DNA of 64,000 nt. Source: an uncultured Collinsella sp. (GTDB lineage Bacteria > Actinomycetota > Coriobacteriia > Coriobacteriales > Coriobacteriaceae). The notes under the pieces are model-generated. The model was not told the origin of the DNA and did not search any database. It saw only the letters and a program-made list of their open reading frames with translations. Within the stretch, counting starts at the first letter, position 1. Every line of letters begins with the position of its first letter. A program made the translations under genes and the position numbers. The DNA is taken from contig CATXXC010000004.1 of the NCBI GenBank assembly GCA_958403385.1, positions 1 through 64,000 of the forward strand, written 5' to 3'. Below, piece by piece: positions 26,941 to 35,279 of this stretch.

Positions 26941-27075
26941 TCGCACAAACACGCGCGTCTGTGCGCGTTTTTGCGTATCTCACCGCTAAACGATCATTAT
27001 TGCCCCGTAAACGGCGCATATATACGCATAGGTGCGTAATTAAACGCAATCTAACGCGCATAAACGCGCACACAA
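26941..27075. promoter_or_regulatory. Clustered AACGC repeats, likely DeoR operators
   Basis: The 330-bp gap upstream of the oxidoreductase has at least six copies of AAACGC or its complement GCGTTT/GCGTAT in both orientations, for example AAACGCGCAC and TGTGCGCGTTTTTGCG. Such clusters fit multi-site DeoR binding. No gene is seen in the gap. Confidence 0.5.
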
Positions 27076-27160
27076 GTAATTTATACAGCACGACCCGCTC
27101 ATTTATGCTTACCCAGTTAGGGTACTCATTTAAGTCTGTCCCCAATGAGTAGGGATAGAA

Positions 27161-27194
27161 AAAGGCCCGGATGCCGTGGGGCATCCGGGCCTTT
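27161..27194. terminator. Terminator after rplX
   Basis: The stem AAAGGCCCGGATGCC/GGCATCCGGGCCTTT lies 27 bp past the rplX stop and ends the ribosomal operon. Confidence 0.85.
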
Positions 27195-27220
27195 GCTGGC
27201 AACTTGTTGTTGCGGGCAGC

Positions 27221-27526
27221 TTAGAACTTGTGGCCGCACTTCTTGCAGACGCGCAGCTTGTTCTTGCCGTCCTTCTCGTGACCGACGCGGGTAACCTTAC
27301 CGCACTCGGGGCAAACGAGATTGACGTTGGAGGCGTCGATGGGAGCCTCCTGCGAAACGATGCCGCCCTGCTGGTTGGCAGCGTTGGGCTTGACGGCCTT
27401 CTTGACGACCGAAACGCCCTCGACAACGACCTTGTTCTCGGCGGGGAGAGCACGCAGGACAACGCCCTGCTTGCCGCGATCCTTACCAGAGAGAACCTGG
27501 ACCTTATCGCCCTTCTTGATATACAT
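27221..27526 (-). CDS. rplX: Large ribosomal subunit protein L24
   Basis: 101-residue L24 with the KOW motif at its start (KKGDKVQVLSGKDRGKQGVV). It is an assembly initiator that binds 23S rRNA. The C-terminus has CPECGK and CKKCGHKF, a zinc-ribbon-like pair found in L24 of some anaerobes and actinobacteria. It is the last gene of the operon: rplE, which normally follows, is absent and a terminator comes instead. Confidence 0.96.
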   Translation of the reverse strand: MYIKKGDKVQVLSGKDRGKQGVVLRALPAENKVVVEGVSVVKKAVKPNAANQQGGIVSQEAPIDASNVNLVCPECGKVTRVGHEKDGKNKLRVCKKCGHKF

Positions 27527-27539
27527 ATATCTCCCCTAA

Positions 27540-27908
27540 CTACAGGGTCTCGGGAGCGAGCGAGACGATCTTCATGTACTTCTTGTCACGAAGCTCGCGA
27601 GCGACGGGCCCGAAGATACGGGTGCCGACGGGCGAACCATCGTTGTTGATGACAACGCAGGCGTTCTCATCAAAGCGAATGTAGGAGCCATCCTTGCGGC
27701 GGATCTCCTTAACGGTGCGAACGACGACGCAACGGACAACGTCCTTCTTCTTGACGTTGGCGCCAGGGGTAGCCTCCTGGACAGCACCGATGAACACATC
27801 GCCGATGCCTGCATAACGACGCTTGGAACCGCCAAGCACCTTGATGCAGCGAATCTTGCGAGCGCCGGAGTTGTCGGCGACGTTCAGCATGGTTTGCATC
27901 TGAATCAT
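27540..27908 (-). CDS. rplN: Large ribosomal subunit protein L14
   Basis: 122-residue L14, standard length, with the family motif NSGARKIRCIKVLGG near residue 13. It binds 23S rRNA at the subunit interface. The next gene, rplX, follows after 13 bp. Upstream is a 118-bp gap to rpsQ, longer than usual in this operon, holding a hairpin. Confidence 0.97.
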   Translation of the reverse strand: MIQMQTMLNVADNSGARKIRCIKVLGGSKRRYAGIGDVFIGAVQEATPGANVKKKDVVRCVVVRTVKEIRRKDGSYIRFDENACVVINNDGSPVGTRIFGPVARELRDKKYMKIVSLAPETL

Positions 27909-27933
27909 GGTAGATGTTCCTCCGAACTAAGAA

Positions 27934-27999
27934 CCGAAGAGAGGTGCGCTGCCTTTATACGGCCTGTGGTATGCAAGCCAGGCATACGCACATCTTCGG
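27934..27999 (-). other. Structured gap between rpsQ and rplN
   Basis: CCGAAGA at 27934-27940 pairs with TCTTCGG at 27993-27999, and inner GTGCG/CGCAC bases extend the stem. The gap also carries TATAAA on the minus strand. It may be a processing site or internal promoter region. Confidence 0.4.
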
Positions 28000-28026
28000 A
28001 AACGTACAAGTCGTAAGAGCGACTGC

Positions 28027-28287
28027 TTATTTAGCGCGCTCGACGACCTCGATGAGGCGCCAACGCTTCATCTTGGACATAGGACGGGTCTCCATAACGC
28101 GGACGGTGTCGCCCACGCCAGCCGTGCACTCCTCGTCGTGAGCGTGCAGCTTCTTGGAGCTGGTCATCATCTTGCCGTACTTGGGGTGACGCTTGCGCTC
28201 GGTGATGGTGACAACAATGGTCTTGGCACCGGAGACGGAGGTAACGACACCCGTACGGACCTTACGCGAGTTACGCGAATCAGTCAT
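28027..28287 (-). CDS. rpsQ: Small ribosomal subunit protein S17
   Basis: 86-residue S17, a primary 16S rRNA-binding protein with an OB fold. The recognisable core is RKVRTGVVTSVSGAKTIVV and YGKMMTSSKKLHAHDE. AAGGAGAG precedes the ATG. It follows rpmC by 16 bp in the S10-type operon. Confidence 0.96.
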   Translation of the reverse strand: MTDSRNSRKVRTGVVTSVSGAKTIVVTITERKRHPKYGKMMTSSKKLHAHDEECTAGVGDTVRVMETRPMSKMKRWRLIEVVERAK

Positions 28288-28303
28288 GTTCTCTCCTTAG
28301 GTC

Positions 28304-28519
28304 CTACTCGGCGACAGCGGACTTCTCCGCTGCGATCTCGCGGGCGCGCTGCTCCGTGAGGACGCGAGCGATGTCCTTCTTCACGGTGTTGACGCGAGCG
28401 GTGTTGTCCAGCTGGCTGGTAGCCATCTGGAAACGAAGGTTAAAGAGCTCGGCGCGCATTTCCTTCAGCTTCTCAACGAGCTGAGCGTCCGAGAGCTCAC
28501 GAATCTCTGCGGGCTTCAT
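28304..28519 (-). CDS. rpmC: Large ribosomal subunit protein L29
   Basis: 71-residue L29, found near the polypeptide exit tunnel. The helical hairpin sequence AELFNLRFQMATSQLDNTAR is typical. Its ATG shares one base with the rplP stop (TAATG), so translation is coupled. Confidence 0.96.
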   Translation of the reverse strand: MKPAEIRELSDAQLVEKLKEMRAELFNLRFQMATSQLDNTARVNTVKKDIARVLTEQRAREIAAEKSAVAE

Positions 28520-29022
28520 TAGTTCTCCTCCTTGGCGGCGGCGGCGTCCTCAGCAGCCCACTTGGCCTCGAGAGCGGCCTCCTCAGCCATCTCCTTCTCG
28601 ATGCGCTGCTCAGCGTTCTTGGCAGCAACAATCTTGGTCTTGATGGGGAGCTTGTGCTGCGCAAGACGCAGAGCCTCGCGAGCGACCTCCTCGGGAACAC
28701 CCTTGACCTCGAACATGATGCGGCCGGGCTTGACGACGGCCACCCACTCCTCGGGGTTACCCTTACCAGAACCCATGCGAGTCTCGGCAGGCTTCTTGGT
28801 GATGGGCTTATCGGGGAAGATCGTGATGTAGACACGACCGCCACGCTTCATGTAGCGGGTCATGGCAATACGAGCGGCCTCGATCTGACGGTTGGTGATC
28901 CAATGGGCCTCGAGAGCCTGGATACCAAACTCGCCGAAATGCAGCTCGGTATTACCCTTGGCCTGGCCCTTCATGGAGCCACGCTGCACCTTGCGGTGAA
29001 GAATACGCTTAGGGGCAAGCAC
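28519..29022 (-). CDS. rplP: Large ribosomal subunit protein L16
   Basis: L16, part of the peptidyl-transferase and A-site region, with typical RGSMKGQAKGNTELHFGEFG near the N-terminus. At 167 residues it exceeds the usual 137-144: the last 27 or so residues are an alanine- and glutamate-rich tail (EEAALEAKWAAEDAAAAKEE). The start is GTG, sharing one base with the rpsC stop (TAGTG). The tail is probably lineage-specific. Confidence 0.96.
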   Translation of the reverse strand: MLAPKRILHRKVQRGSMKGQAKGNTELHFGEFGIQALEAHWITNRQIEAARIAMTRYMKRGGRVYITIFPDKPITKKPAETRMGSGKGNPEEWVAVVKPGRIMFEVKGVPEEVAREALRLAQHKLPIKTKIVAAKNAEQRIEKEMAEEAALEAKWAAEDAAAAKEEN

Positions 29023-29732
29023 TACTGACCCCTCCTCTCGGAGTTACGACGACGAGGACGGGAAGAGCCCTCGAGTGCAGGGTTGGGAACAGGCTGGCCC
29101 GGGAGCTTCTCGCCCAGGTAAATCCAGACCTTCACGCCGCAAGCGCCCATGGTGGTGCTGGCGACAGCCGTGCCGTAGTCGATCTTGGCACGGAGGGTGT
29201 GCAGAGGCACGCGACCCTCGCGGTACCACTCACGACGGCCCATCTCGGCACCGCCGAGACGACCGGAGCACTGGATACGGATGCCCTTAGCGCCGGCCTT
29301 GCGGGCGGACTGGACAGCCTTGCGCATAGCGCGACGGAAGGCAACGCGGCCCTCGAGCTGCTCGGCGATAGACTGAGCAACGAGGTTGGCGTCGAGCTCG
29401 GGGCGCTTGATCTCGACAACGTCGACGGAGAGCTGGCCCTTGGAGACGCCAGCGACCTTCTCGAGCTCGGTGCGGAGGGTATCGATCTCGGCACCCTTCT
29501 TACCGATGACAACGCCGGGGCGAGCGGTGAGGATAATAACCTTCACCTTGTCGCCAGCGCGCTCGATCTCGACGCGGGAGACAGCTGCGCGGGAAAGACG
29601 CTTCTCGAGGTACTTGCGGATCTCGAGATCGTTACCGAGGGTCTTAGCGTAATCCTTCTCTGCGAACCAGCGGGAGCGCCAGTTCTCGGTGATGCCAAGA
29701 CGGAAGCCGGTGGGGTAGACTTTCTGACCCAT
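29022..29732 (-). CDS. rpsC: Small ribosomal subunit protein S3
   Basis: 236-residue S3 at the mRNA entry channel. It begins MGQKVYPTGFRLGITENW, has the KH-domain motif GVVIGKKGAEI, and has GRLGGAEMGRREWYREG in the C-terminal domain. It is 6 bp downstream of rplV and overlaps rplP by one base. Confidence 0.97.
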   Translation of the reverse strand: MGQKVYPTGFRLGITENWRSRWFAEKDYAKTLGNDLEIRKYLEKRLSRAAVSRVEIERAGDKVKVIILTARPGVVIGKKGAEIDTLRTELEKVAGVSKGQLSVDVVEIKRPELDANLVAQSIAEQLEGRVAFRRAMRKAVQSARKAGAKGIRIQCSGRLGGAEMGRREWYREGRVPLHTLRAKIDYGTAVASTTMGACGVKVWIYLGEKLPGQPVPNPALEGSSRPRRRNSERRGQ

Positions 29733-29738
29733 ACAGCT

Positions 29739-30110
29739 TTACGCCTCCTTTCGAGGAGCAACGACGACGGTGATGTGGGAAGTACGCTTCAGAATGCGAG
29801 AAGCGGAACCCTTGGCGCGGGGACGGATGCGCTTAAGCGTCGGACCCTCGTCAACATAGGCAGCGGCGACAACCAGGTTGTCGGCACGCAGACCGTTGTT
29901 GTTCTCGGCGTTCGCAACGGCGGAACGGAGAACCTTCTCGACATCCACGGCGACGGCGCGGTCGCAGAAGTGGAGGATGTCGAAGGCCTGAGCGACAGGC
30001 TTGCGGCGGATCAGATCGACCACCAGGCGGGCCTTGCTGGGGGAAACACGCACGTACTTAGCGACGGCGCGAACCTCGGTGGCCTCAGTTTCAATAGACT
30101 TAGTTGCCAT
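29739..30110 (-). CDS. rplV: Large ribosomal subunit protein L22
   Basis: 123-residue L22, which lines the exit tunnel. Typical motifs are RVSPSKARLVVDLIR and the beta-hairpin region RIRPRAKGSASRI. It sits between rpsS and rpsC with short gaps. Confidence 0.97.
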   Translation of the reverse strand: MATKSIETEATEVRAVAKYVRVSPSKARLVVDLIRRKPVAQAFDILHFCDRAVAVDVEKVLRSAVANAENNNGLRADNLVVAAAYVDEGPTLKRIRPRAKGSASRILKRTSHITVVVAPRKEA

Positions 30111-30124
30111 TTACGGTTAACCCC

Positions 30125-30385
30125 CTATTTGGCCTTGTGGCCACGGAACGTACGAGTCGGCGCGAACTCGCCGAGCTTGTGACCAACCATGGACTCGGTA
30201 ACATACACGGGCACATGCTTGCGGCCGTCGTGGACGGCGATGGTGTGACCAACCATCTCGGGGAAGATGGTGGACGCGCGGGACCAGGTCTTCACGACGT
30301 CCTTCTTGCCAGCCTCGTTCATCGCGGTGATACGCGAGAGAAGGCGAGTCTCCACGAACGGGCCCTTTTTGAGACTTCTGCTCAT
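30125..30385 (-). CDS. rpsS: Small ribosomal subunit protein S19
   Basis: 86-residue S19 of the 30S head, starting MSRSLKKGPFVETRLL, with the conserved TIFPEMVGHTIAVHDGRKH and the GEFAPTRTFRGH end. It follows rplB by 32 bp. Confidence 0.97.
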   Translation of the reverse strand: MSRSLKKGPFVETRLLSRITAMNEAGKKDVVKTWSRASTIFPEMVGHTIAVHDGRKHVPVYVTESMVGHKLGEFAPTRTFRGHKAK

Positions 30386-30417
30386 AAGTGCTTTCTCCTA
30401 AAACTCGGTATCCGAAA

Positions 30418-31248
30418 TTACTTCTTACGGCGACGAATGATGTGCTGGTTCGAGACCTTCTTCTTCTTGCGCGTACGAAGGCCCTTCGTCGGCTTACCCC
30501 AGGGGGTAACAGAGGGACGACCAGAGGTGTGGTTCTTGCCCTCGCCACCGCCGTGCGGGTGGTCGACAGGGTTCATGACGGTACCGCGGACGGTCGGGCG
30601 CACGTTCATGTGACGCTTACGGCCGGCCTTGCCGATGACGATGTTGGAGTGATCGGCGTTGCCGACCTCACCGACGGTGGCGCGGCAGGTAACGAGGATG
30701 CGGCGCATCTCGGAGGAAGGCATACGGACGATGGCGTACTTGCCCTCCTTACCCATCAGCTGGCAGGAGTTACCGGCGGAACGGGCGATAGCGGCGCCCT
30801 TGCCCGGCTGGAACTCGACGGCGTGGATGAGCGTACCGACGGGGATGTCGGCGAGGGGCAGAGCGTTGCCCGGCTTGATGTCGGCGTCAGAACCGGACAT
30901 GATGGTCTGACCGACCTCGAGGCCCTTGGGGGCCAGGATGTAGCGCTTCTCACCGTCAGCGTAGTGCAGCAGAGCGATGCGAGCGGAACGGTTCGGATCG
31001 TACTCGATCGTGGCAACCTTGGCGGGCACGCCGTCCTTGTTGCGCTTGAAGTCGATCACGCGGTAACGACGCTTCACGCCGCCGCCCTGGTGGCGGGTGG
31101 TGATGCGGCCGTTGTTGTTACGACCGGCCTTCTTGGGCAGGGGCTCGAGAAGAGACTTCTCGGGCTTGGTGCAGGTGATCTCGGAGAAGTCGGAGATCGT
31201 CTGCCAACGCCTACCAGCGGAGGTCGGCTTAAGGTGCTTTACAGCCAT
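30418..31248 (-). CDS. rplB: Large ribosomal subunit protein L2
   Basis: 276-residue L2, needed for subunit association and peptidyl transfer. It begins MAVKHLKPTSAGRRW and has the conserved GRNNNGRITTRHQGGGVKR and VDHPHGGGEGK, including the functional histidine. It is preceded by an unusual 178-bp gap after rplW that holds a hairpin and a block shared with the rplC leader. Confidence 0.97.
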   Translation of the reverse strand: MAVKHLKPTSAGRRWQTISDFSEITCTKPEKSLLEPLPKKAGRNNNGRITTRHQGGGVKRRYRVIDFKRNKDGVPAKVATIEYDPNRSARIALLHYADGEKRYILAPKGLEVGQTIMSGSDADIKPGNALPLADIPVGTLIHAVEFQPGKGAAIARSAGNSCQLMGKEGKYAIVRMPSSEMRRILVTCRATVGEVGNADHSNIVIGKAGRKRHMNVRPTVRGTVMNPVDHPHGGGEGKNHTSGRPSVTPWGKPTKGLRTRKKKKVSNQHIIRRRKK

Positions 31249-31327
31249 TACAATCCCTTCAATAGGAATCCGTTAGCCATCGCAGACAGGGATTCGAGGT
31301 TCTGCCTCGGGTGCGATGACACCGGAC

Positions 31328-31353
31328 GTATACACGGTTCCGGGCGTGTCCAT
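31328..31353 (-). promoter_or_regulatory. 26-bp block shared with the rplC leader (rplB copy)
   Basis: It reads GTATACACGG, then CGGGCGTGTCCAT on the plus strand, and agrees with 33193-33218 at 23 of 26 positions. It lies 80-105 bp upstream of rplB and suggests an internal promoter or shared control site. Confidence 0.55.
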
Positions 31354-31373
31354 TTTATACGCCCAAAACCTTG

Positions 31374-31409
31374 AGCTCCCGCCTCCCCTATTTGGGAGGC
31401 ATGAGCTCA
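31374..31409. other. Hairpin in the rplW-rplB gap
   Basis: GAGCTC and GCCTCCC pair with GGGAGGC and GAGCTC around a short A/T loop. It lies just past rplW. There is no clear T run, so it may be a processing or attenuation structure. Confidence 0.5.
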
Positions 31410-31426
31410 CTCAACAGCAGCGAGTC

Positions 31427-31714
31427 TTAGGCCTGGTTGCCAAAGACCTCGATGGTGTCGCCCTCGGCCAGCGTGACGATGGCCTTCTTCCAAGAACGGG
31501 TCTTGCCGGCGACATAGCGCACGCGCTTGGTCTTGGGCTTGACCGTCAGGGTGTTCACGCGAACGACCTTGACGCCGAAGATCTCCTCGACAGCGTCCTT
31601 GATCTGATACTTGTTAGCATCCTTGGCGACCTCGAACGTGTACTTGTTCAGCTCCATGCCGGAGAAGGAACGCTCGGACACGATCGGACGGATGATGATC
31701 TCGTGGGCGGTCAT
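31427..31714 (-). CDS. rplW: Large ribosomal subunit protein L23
   Basis: 95-residue L23, the exit-tunnel docking site for trigger factor and SRP. It begins MTAHEIIIRPIVSERSF and has NKYTFEVAKDANKYQIKDAV. It starts directly after the rplD stop (TAAATG). Confidence 0.96.
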   Translation of the reverse strand: MTAHEIIIRPIVSERSFSGMELNKYTFEVAKDANKYQIKDAVEEIFGVKVVRVNTLTVKPKTKRVRYVAGKTRSWKKAIVTLAEGDTIEVFGNQA

Positions 31715-32341
31715 TTATGCAAGCACCTCCCCGAAGTGAGCGGCGATGTCGGCGGGCATCAGCACAGCGTTGTTGTTGACGAGATCGTAGGTGTTGGCCT
31801 CGTCAGCGGTGATGATGAACGTCTTGGGAATGTTGCGGAACGACAGGTAGGCGTTGACGTCCTCATCGCGAACGATGATGGTCAGACGCTTGCCCTCAAG
31901 ACCGAGGGCCTTGAGCATGGCGACGGCAGCCTTGGTGGAAGGCTTCTCGAAGCCGTAGTCGTCGACGAGCACGAGCTCGCCATCGGCCAGCTTGGCGGAC
32001 AGCGCGGAGCGCATAGCCAGCTTGACCTCCTTGTTGTTCATACGCTTAGCGTAGGAACGGGGCTTGGGGGCGAAGACAACGCCACCGTGACGCCACTGGG
32101 CAGCACGGATGGAACCCTGGCGGGCACGGCCGGTGCCCTTCTGACGCCAAGGCTTCTTGCCGCCACCGGAAACCTCAGAGCGACCCTTAGCAGACTGGGT
32201 GCCCTGACGCCAAGAGGCCATCTGGCACTTGACGATGTGGTGCATAACGTGGATGTTCGGCTCGATGCCGTACACCTCAGCGGCGAGCTCGGCCTCGGCG
32301 ACCTTCTTGCCCTCGCTGTTCTTTACTTCAAACTTTGCCAT
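31715..32341 (-). CDS. rplD: Large ribosomal subunit protein L4
   Basis: 208-residue L4. The extended loop reaching the exit tunnel contains SGGGKKPWRQKGTGRARQGS. In enterobacteria L4 represses its own operon, but no such leader can be shown here. It lies between rplC and rplW. Confidence 0.97.
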   Translation of the reverse strand: MAKFEVKNSEGKKVAEAELAAEVYGIEPNIHVMHHIVKCQMASWRQGTQSAKGRSEVSGGGKKPWRQKGTGRARQGSIRAAQWRHGGVVFAPKPRSYAKRMNNKEVKLAMRSALSAKLADGELVLVDDYGFEKPSTKAAVAMLKALGLEGKRLTIIVRDEDVNAYLSFRNIPKTFIITADEANTYDLVNNNAVLMPADIAAHFGEVLA

Positions 32342-32387
32342 TTAAGTGTTCTCCTTGGTATGACGCTGGGCTAAATGGGCTGGGCCC

Positions 32388-33008
32388 TTAGGCCATACGG
32401 ATGGCGACGAGACCATTCTTGGCACCCGGGACAGCGCCCTTGACCAAGATGAGGTTCTGCTCGGCATCGATGCGGACAACGGAAAGGTTCTTGACGGTAA
32501 CGCGCTCGTTACCCATGTGACCGGCCATCTTGACGCCCTTGAGGACGCGCGCAGGATAGGCGCACTGACCGATAGAACCGGGGTGACGCTGGAAGTGAGA
32601 ACCATGCGTCATAGGACCGCGGCGCTGACCCCAGCGCTTGATGCGACCCTGGAAGCCCTTACCCTTGGAGGTACCGATGACGTCGACCTTCTCGACATCA
32701 GCGAAATCAGCGACGGTGACGACCTCGCCGACCTTGTGCTCCTCGCCGTTCTCGACGCGGACCTCACGAAGGAAGCGGACAGGCTCGACGCCAGCCTTGG
32801 CGAAGTGACCAGCCATGGGCTTGTTCACGTTCTTGGCCTTGATGTCGCCGAAACCGATCTGGACGGCGTCATAGCCGTCGGTTGCCTGAGTTTTAACCTG
32901 CGAGACAGCGCAGGGGCCAGCCTGGATGACCGTGACGGGAACGACGTTGTCGTCCTCGTCCCAAACCTGGGTCATGCCAATCTTGCGGCCGAGAATCATG
33001 CTGATCAA
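32388..33008 (-). CDS. rplC: Large ribosomal subunit protein L3
   Basis: 206-residue L3 near the peptidyl-transferase centre, with the GRKIGMTQVWDED start and the conserved KGKGFQGRIKRWG and MTHGSHFQRHPGSIG loops. The start is most likely TTG at 33008 (MISMILGRK), since TGGGAT lies at fair distance; an in-frame ATG at 32999 is the alternative. It is the first gene of this operon copy: rpsJ, its usual leader gene, is 14 kb away. Confidence 0.95.
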   Translation of the reverse strand: MISMILGRKIGMTQVWDEDDNVVPVTVIQAGPCAVSQVKTQATDGYDAVQIGFGDIKAKNVNKPMAGHFAKAGVEPVRFLREVRVENGEEHKVGEVVTVADFADVEKVDVIGTSKGKGFQGRIKRWGQRRGPMTHGSHFQRHPGSIGQCAYPARVLKGVKMAGHMGNERVTVKNLSVVRIDAEQNLILVKGAVPGAKNGLVAIRMA

Positions 33009-33306
33009 GATATGATCCCAACTCTCGCGTGGTCTTGGGACAATGCGTACACCACCGAGCGTACGCCCCTAGAGGACCACTACTTACACGACGTGCTCCC
33101 CAGCCTTGTATTTTGCCCGGACTACCTGACAACCCTATTAAGCAGGCATTTTGTCCAGCCAGAATACTCCCCTGGTTACACACAGCTGTTTAGTATACAC
33201 GGCTGCGGGCGTATCCATCGAGATTCATATTTCACTCACATTGTTTACGCAGGTAAAGTGCGTGGCACGTTCCCAGTGTGATGTCTGCTTAACTCTGCTC
33301 GCTCAG
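33009..33306 (-). promoter_or_regulatory. Leader and promoter region of the rplC operon
   Basis: 298 bp without a gene. It carries the 26-bp block at 33193-33218 shared with the rplB gap, including TATACT on the minus strand as a possible -10. No convincing -35 was found. Confidence 0.5.
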
Positions 33307-33933
33307 CTAATTACTTTGTTGGGGATCCACTATTTGCTGGAGGGTGAACTTGCGTTGCATTGACTCGCCTTCTGCTTGTGGCTTTGCCTCATCAAAATCG
33401 AAGATCATGATGGCGCAGTTGGGGAGTTTTGTTGGGAGCCCGAAGCCCTCTGGGGCTGCAGCCTTTATGAATTGGCGGCTGGCGCTGCCGTGGCTTACTG
33501 CTAGGAGGGTTTCGATGCCCTCGGCGCCCATGATATTGGTGAGGGTGTCTACCATGCGCTCTTGCAGTGCCTGGCTTCCTTCTCCTCCGAATGGGATTAA
33601 GTCCTCGCCTGGATCCCAGACGTCGGTGGGCAGGGCGTCGTGGGGGCCTTCTTCGAAGGTGCCGTAGCTGCGCTCGATAATGCCTTCACAGGGCTCGACT
33701 GCTGCGTCCGGGCCGAGGAGCTCGCATGCGACGAGACTTGCCGTGTCCATGGCTCGGCCCAAAGGTGATGAGACCACTTTGTCGGGGACGACGCCGTGGG
33801 CCTTGAGCCATGCGGCTGCCATTCCCGCTTGTTTGCGGCCCAGGTCGGTCAACGGTGAATCGCAGCGGCCCTGGACGAGCTTTTTGACGTTGAATTCCGT
33901 CTGGCCGTGGCGGAGCAGATACAGCCTCTTCAT
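33307..33933 (-). CDS. Histidine phosphatase (phosphoglycerate mutase-like)
   Basis: 208-residue histidine phosphatase. The catalytic LLRHGQTEFN with the phosphohistidine is at residues 6-15, and the second histidine is in LLAVSHGSASRQF. A C-terminal branch like that of cobalamin-phosphatase or broad-specificity enzymes is possible; true phosphoglycerate mutase would be longer, with a different insert. Substrate unknown. The ATG follows GAAGGGGAG. It lies upstream of the ribosomal operon on the same strand but with its own gene context. Confidence 0.88.
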   Translation of the reverse strand: MKRLYLLRHGQTEFNVKKLVQGRCDSPLTDLGRKQAGMAAAWLKAHGVVPDKVVSSPLGRAMDTASLVACELLGPDAAVEPCEGIIERSYGTFEEGPHDALPTDVWDPGEDLIPFGGEGSQALQERMVDTLTNIMGAEGIETLLAVSHGSASRQFIKAAAPEGFGLPTKLPNCAIMIFDFDEAKPQAEGESMQRKFTLQQIVDPQQSN

Positions 33934-33972
33934 ATTCTCCCCTTCTGTATAACTTGCTTTGCCGGCACAGCC

Positions 33973-35133
33973 CTACTCGTGGGTATGCCCTACGTAGTCT
34001 TCGTCGATCGTAATCTTGGCAATCGACTTGGGATATTCCGATTCGACCCGTTGTGCCAGCGCGTGCTTTAAGTCTTCGGCACTCATCTGCAGATCCGAGG
34101 GACGCACGCAGTCAAAGATCACGTTGGTGTGCGTAGGACCCGGCACACAGCGTAGGTCATGAATCGAGAGGCGGTTATCGATCTCCTGAGCCATGGCGTG
34201 AATGCGCAAGCGCATGCTCGCCACCTTGGGGTCATCGGTCACGATGGGATCGTAGTGAAGCGTGACGATCATGCCGTCTTCGTCCCTAAACGACTGCTCG
34301 ATGTTATCGAGCGTGTCGTGGCTTTCCAGCGGGCTGGCCTCGGCCGCCATCTCGGCGTGCGCACTTGCAAACTTCCTGCCCGGGCCGTAGTCGTGAACCA
34401 TCAAATCGTGAACGCCCAAAACGCCGGGATAGCTCATGATCTTGTCTCGAATGTGCTTGACCAGCTTAGGATCGGGTGACTGGCCCAAAAGCGGGCTCAC
34501 CGTATCTTGAATAAGTTCAAGGCCGCTCCAGCCAATATAGGCGCCAACGGCAAGGCCAACCCATGCGTCAAGATTGATGTGCGTCACCTGCGAAACAATC
34601 GCACATGCCAGCACGGCGCCTGTGGCAAGGACATCGTTCTTGGAATCCTGCGCGGTCGCATGCAGCGTCTCGGACTCAATGCGATCGCCGAGCTTTTGGT
34701 TGAGGGCCGCCATCCAGAGCTTTACGACCATCGAAAGCACTAGAACTGCCACCAGGGCAAGCGAGAACTCGACAGGTTCGGGGTGGATGATGCGCTCAAC
34801 CGAGGACTTCACCAGCTCAACGCCGATCAGCAGCACGAGCGCCGCCACGACCAGACCCGAGAGATACTCGTAGCGGCCATGTCCGTAAGGATGCTCGGGG
34901 TCCGCCGGCTTGCTCGCCAGCTTAAAGCCCAGCACGCTCACGATATTCGAGCTGGCATCGGACAGGTTGTTCATGGCATCCGCCACAATCGAAACCGATC
35001 CCGACAGCACACCAATTGCGCCCTTCGCAGCACAAAGCGCAACATTAGCGAGAATACACACCATGCCCGTCAACGTGCCCACGCGCGCACGGTCGCCCTG
35101 CGCACGACGAACGATCCACTCGACCATCTTCAT
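33973..35133 (-). CDS. Cation diffusion facilitator transporter
   Basis: 386-residue inner-membrane metal efflux protein of the CDF family. About six membrane segments are predicted in residues 15-215. The metal site is DAMNNLSDASSN in the second segment and HATAQDSKND in the fifth. The C-terminal cytoplasmic part has the CDF dimerisation domain (VLGVHDLMVHDYGPGRKFAS) plus an extra domain. Metal is probably Zn, Mn or Fe; the segment residues alone do not decide it. It precedes the phosphatase gene by 39 bp. Confidence 0.9.
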   Translation of the reverse strand: MKMVEWIVRRAQGDRARVGTLTGMVCILANVALCAAKGAIGVLSGSVSIVADAMNNLSDASSNIVSVLGFKLASKPADPEHPYGHGRYEYLSGLVVAALVLLIGVELVKSSVERIIHPEPVEFSLALVAVLVLSMVVKLWMAALNQKLGDRIESETLHATAQDSKNDVLATGAVLACAIVSQVTHINLDAWVGLAVGAYIGWSGLELIQDTVSPLLGQSPDPKLVKHIRDKIMSYPGVLGVHDLMVHDYGPGRKFASAHAEMAAEASPLESHDTLDNIEQSFRDEDGMIVTLHYDPIVTDDPKVASMRLRIHAMAQEIDNRLSIHDLRCVPGPTHTNVIFDCVRPSDLQMSAEDLKHALAQRVESEYPKSIAKITIDEDYVGHTHE

Positions 35134-35208
35134 CAGCCCCCACGGTACTGCCTATATATATCTATTGCTCAAACGGATTGTAGTGTAGCCACTTTGTCCT
35201 TCAGATAC

Positions 35209-35242
35209 AAAAAGGCCGCGACCCACACGGGCCACGGCCTTG
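35209..35242 (-). terminator. Terminator after the PTS EIIC gene
   Basis: On the minus strand AAGGCCGTG pairs with CGCGGCCTT, followed by TTTTTGT. It lies about 40 bp past the EIIC stop. Confidence 0.8.
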
Positions 35243-35279
35243 GAGCATGGCAAAGGAATCGTCCTTGTGTCGCACAGGT

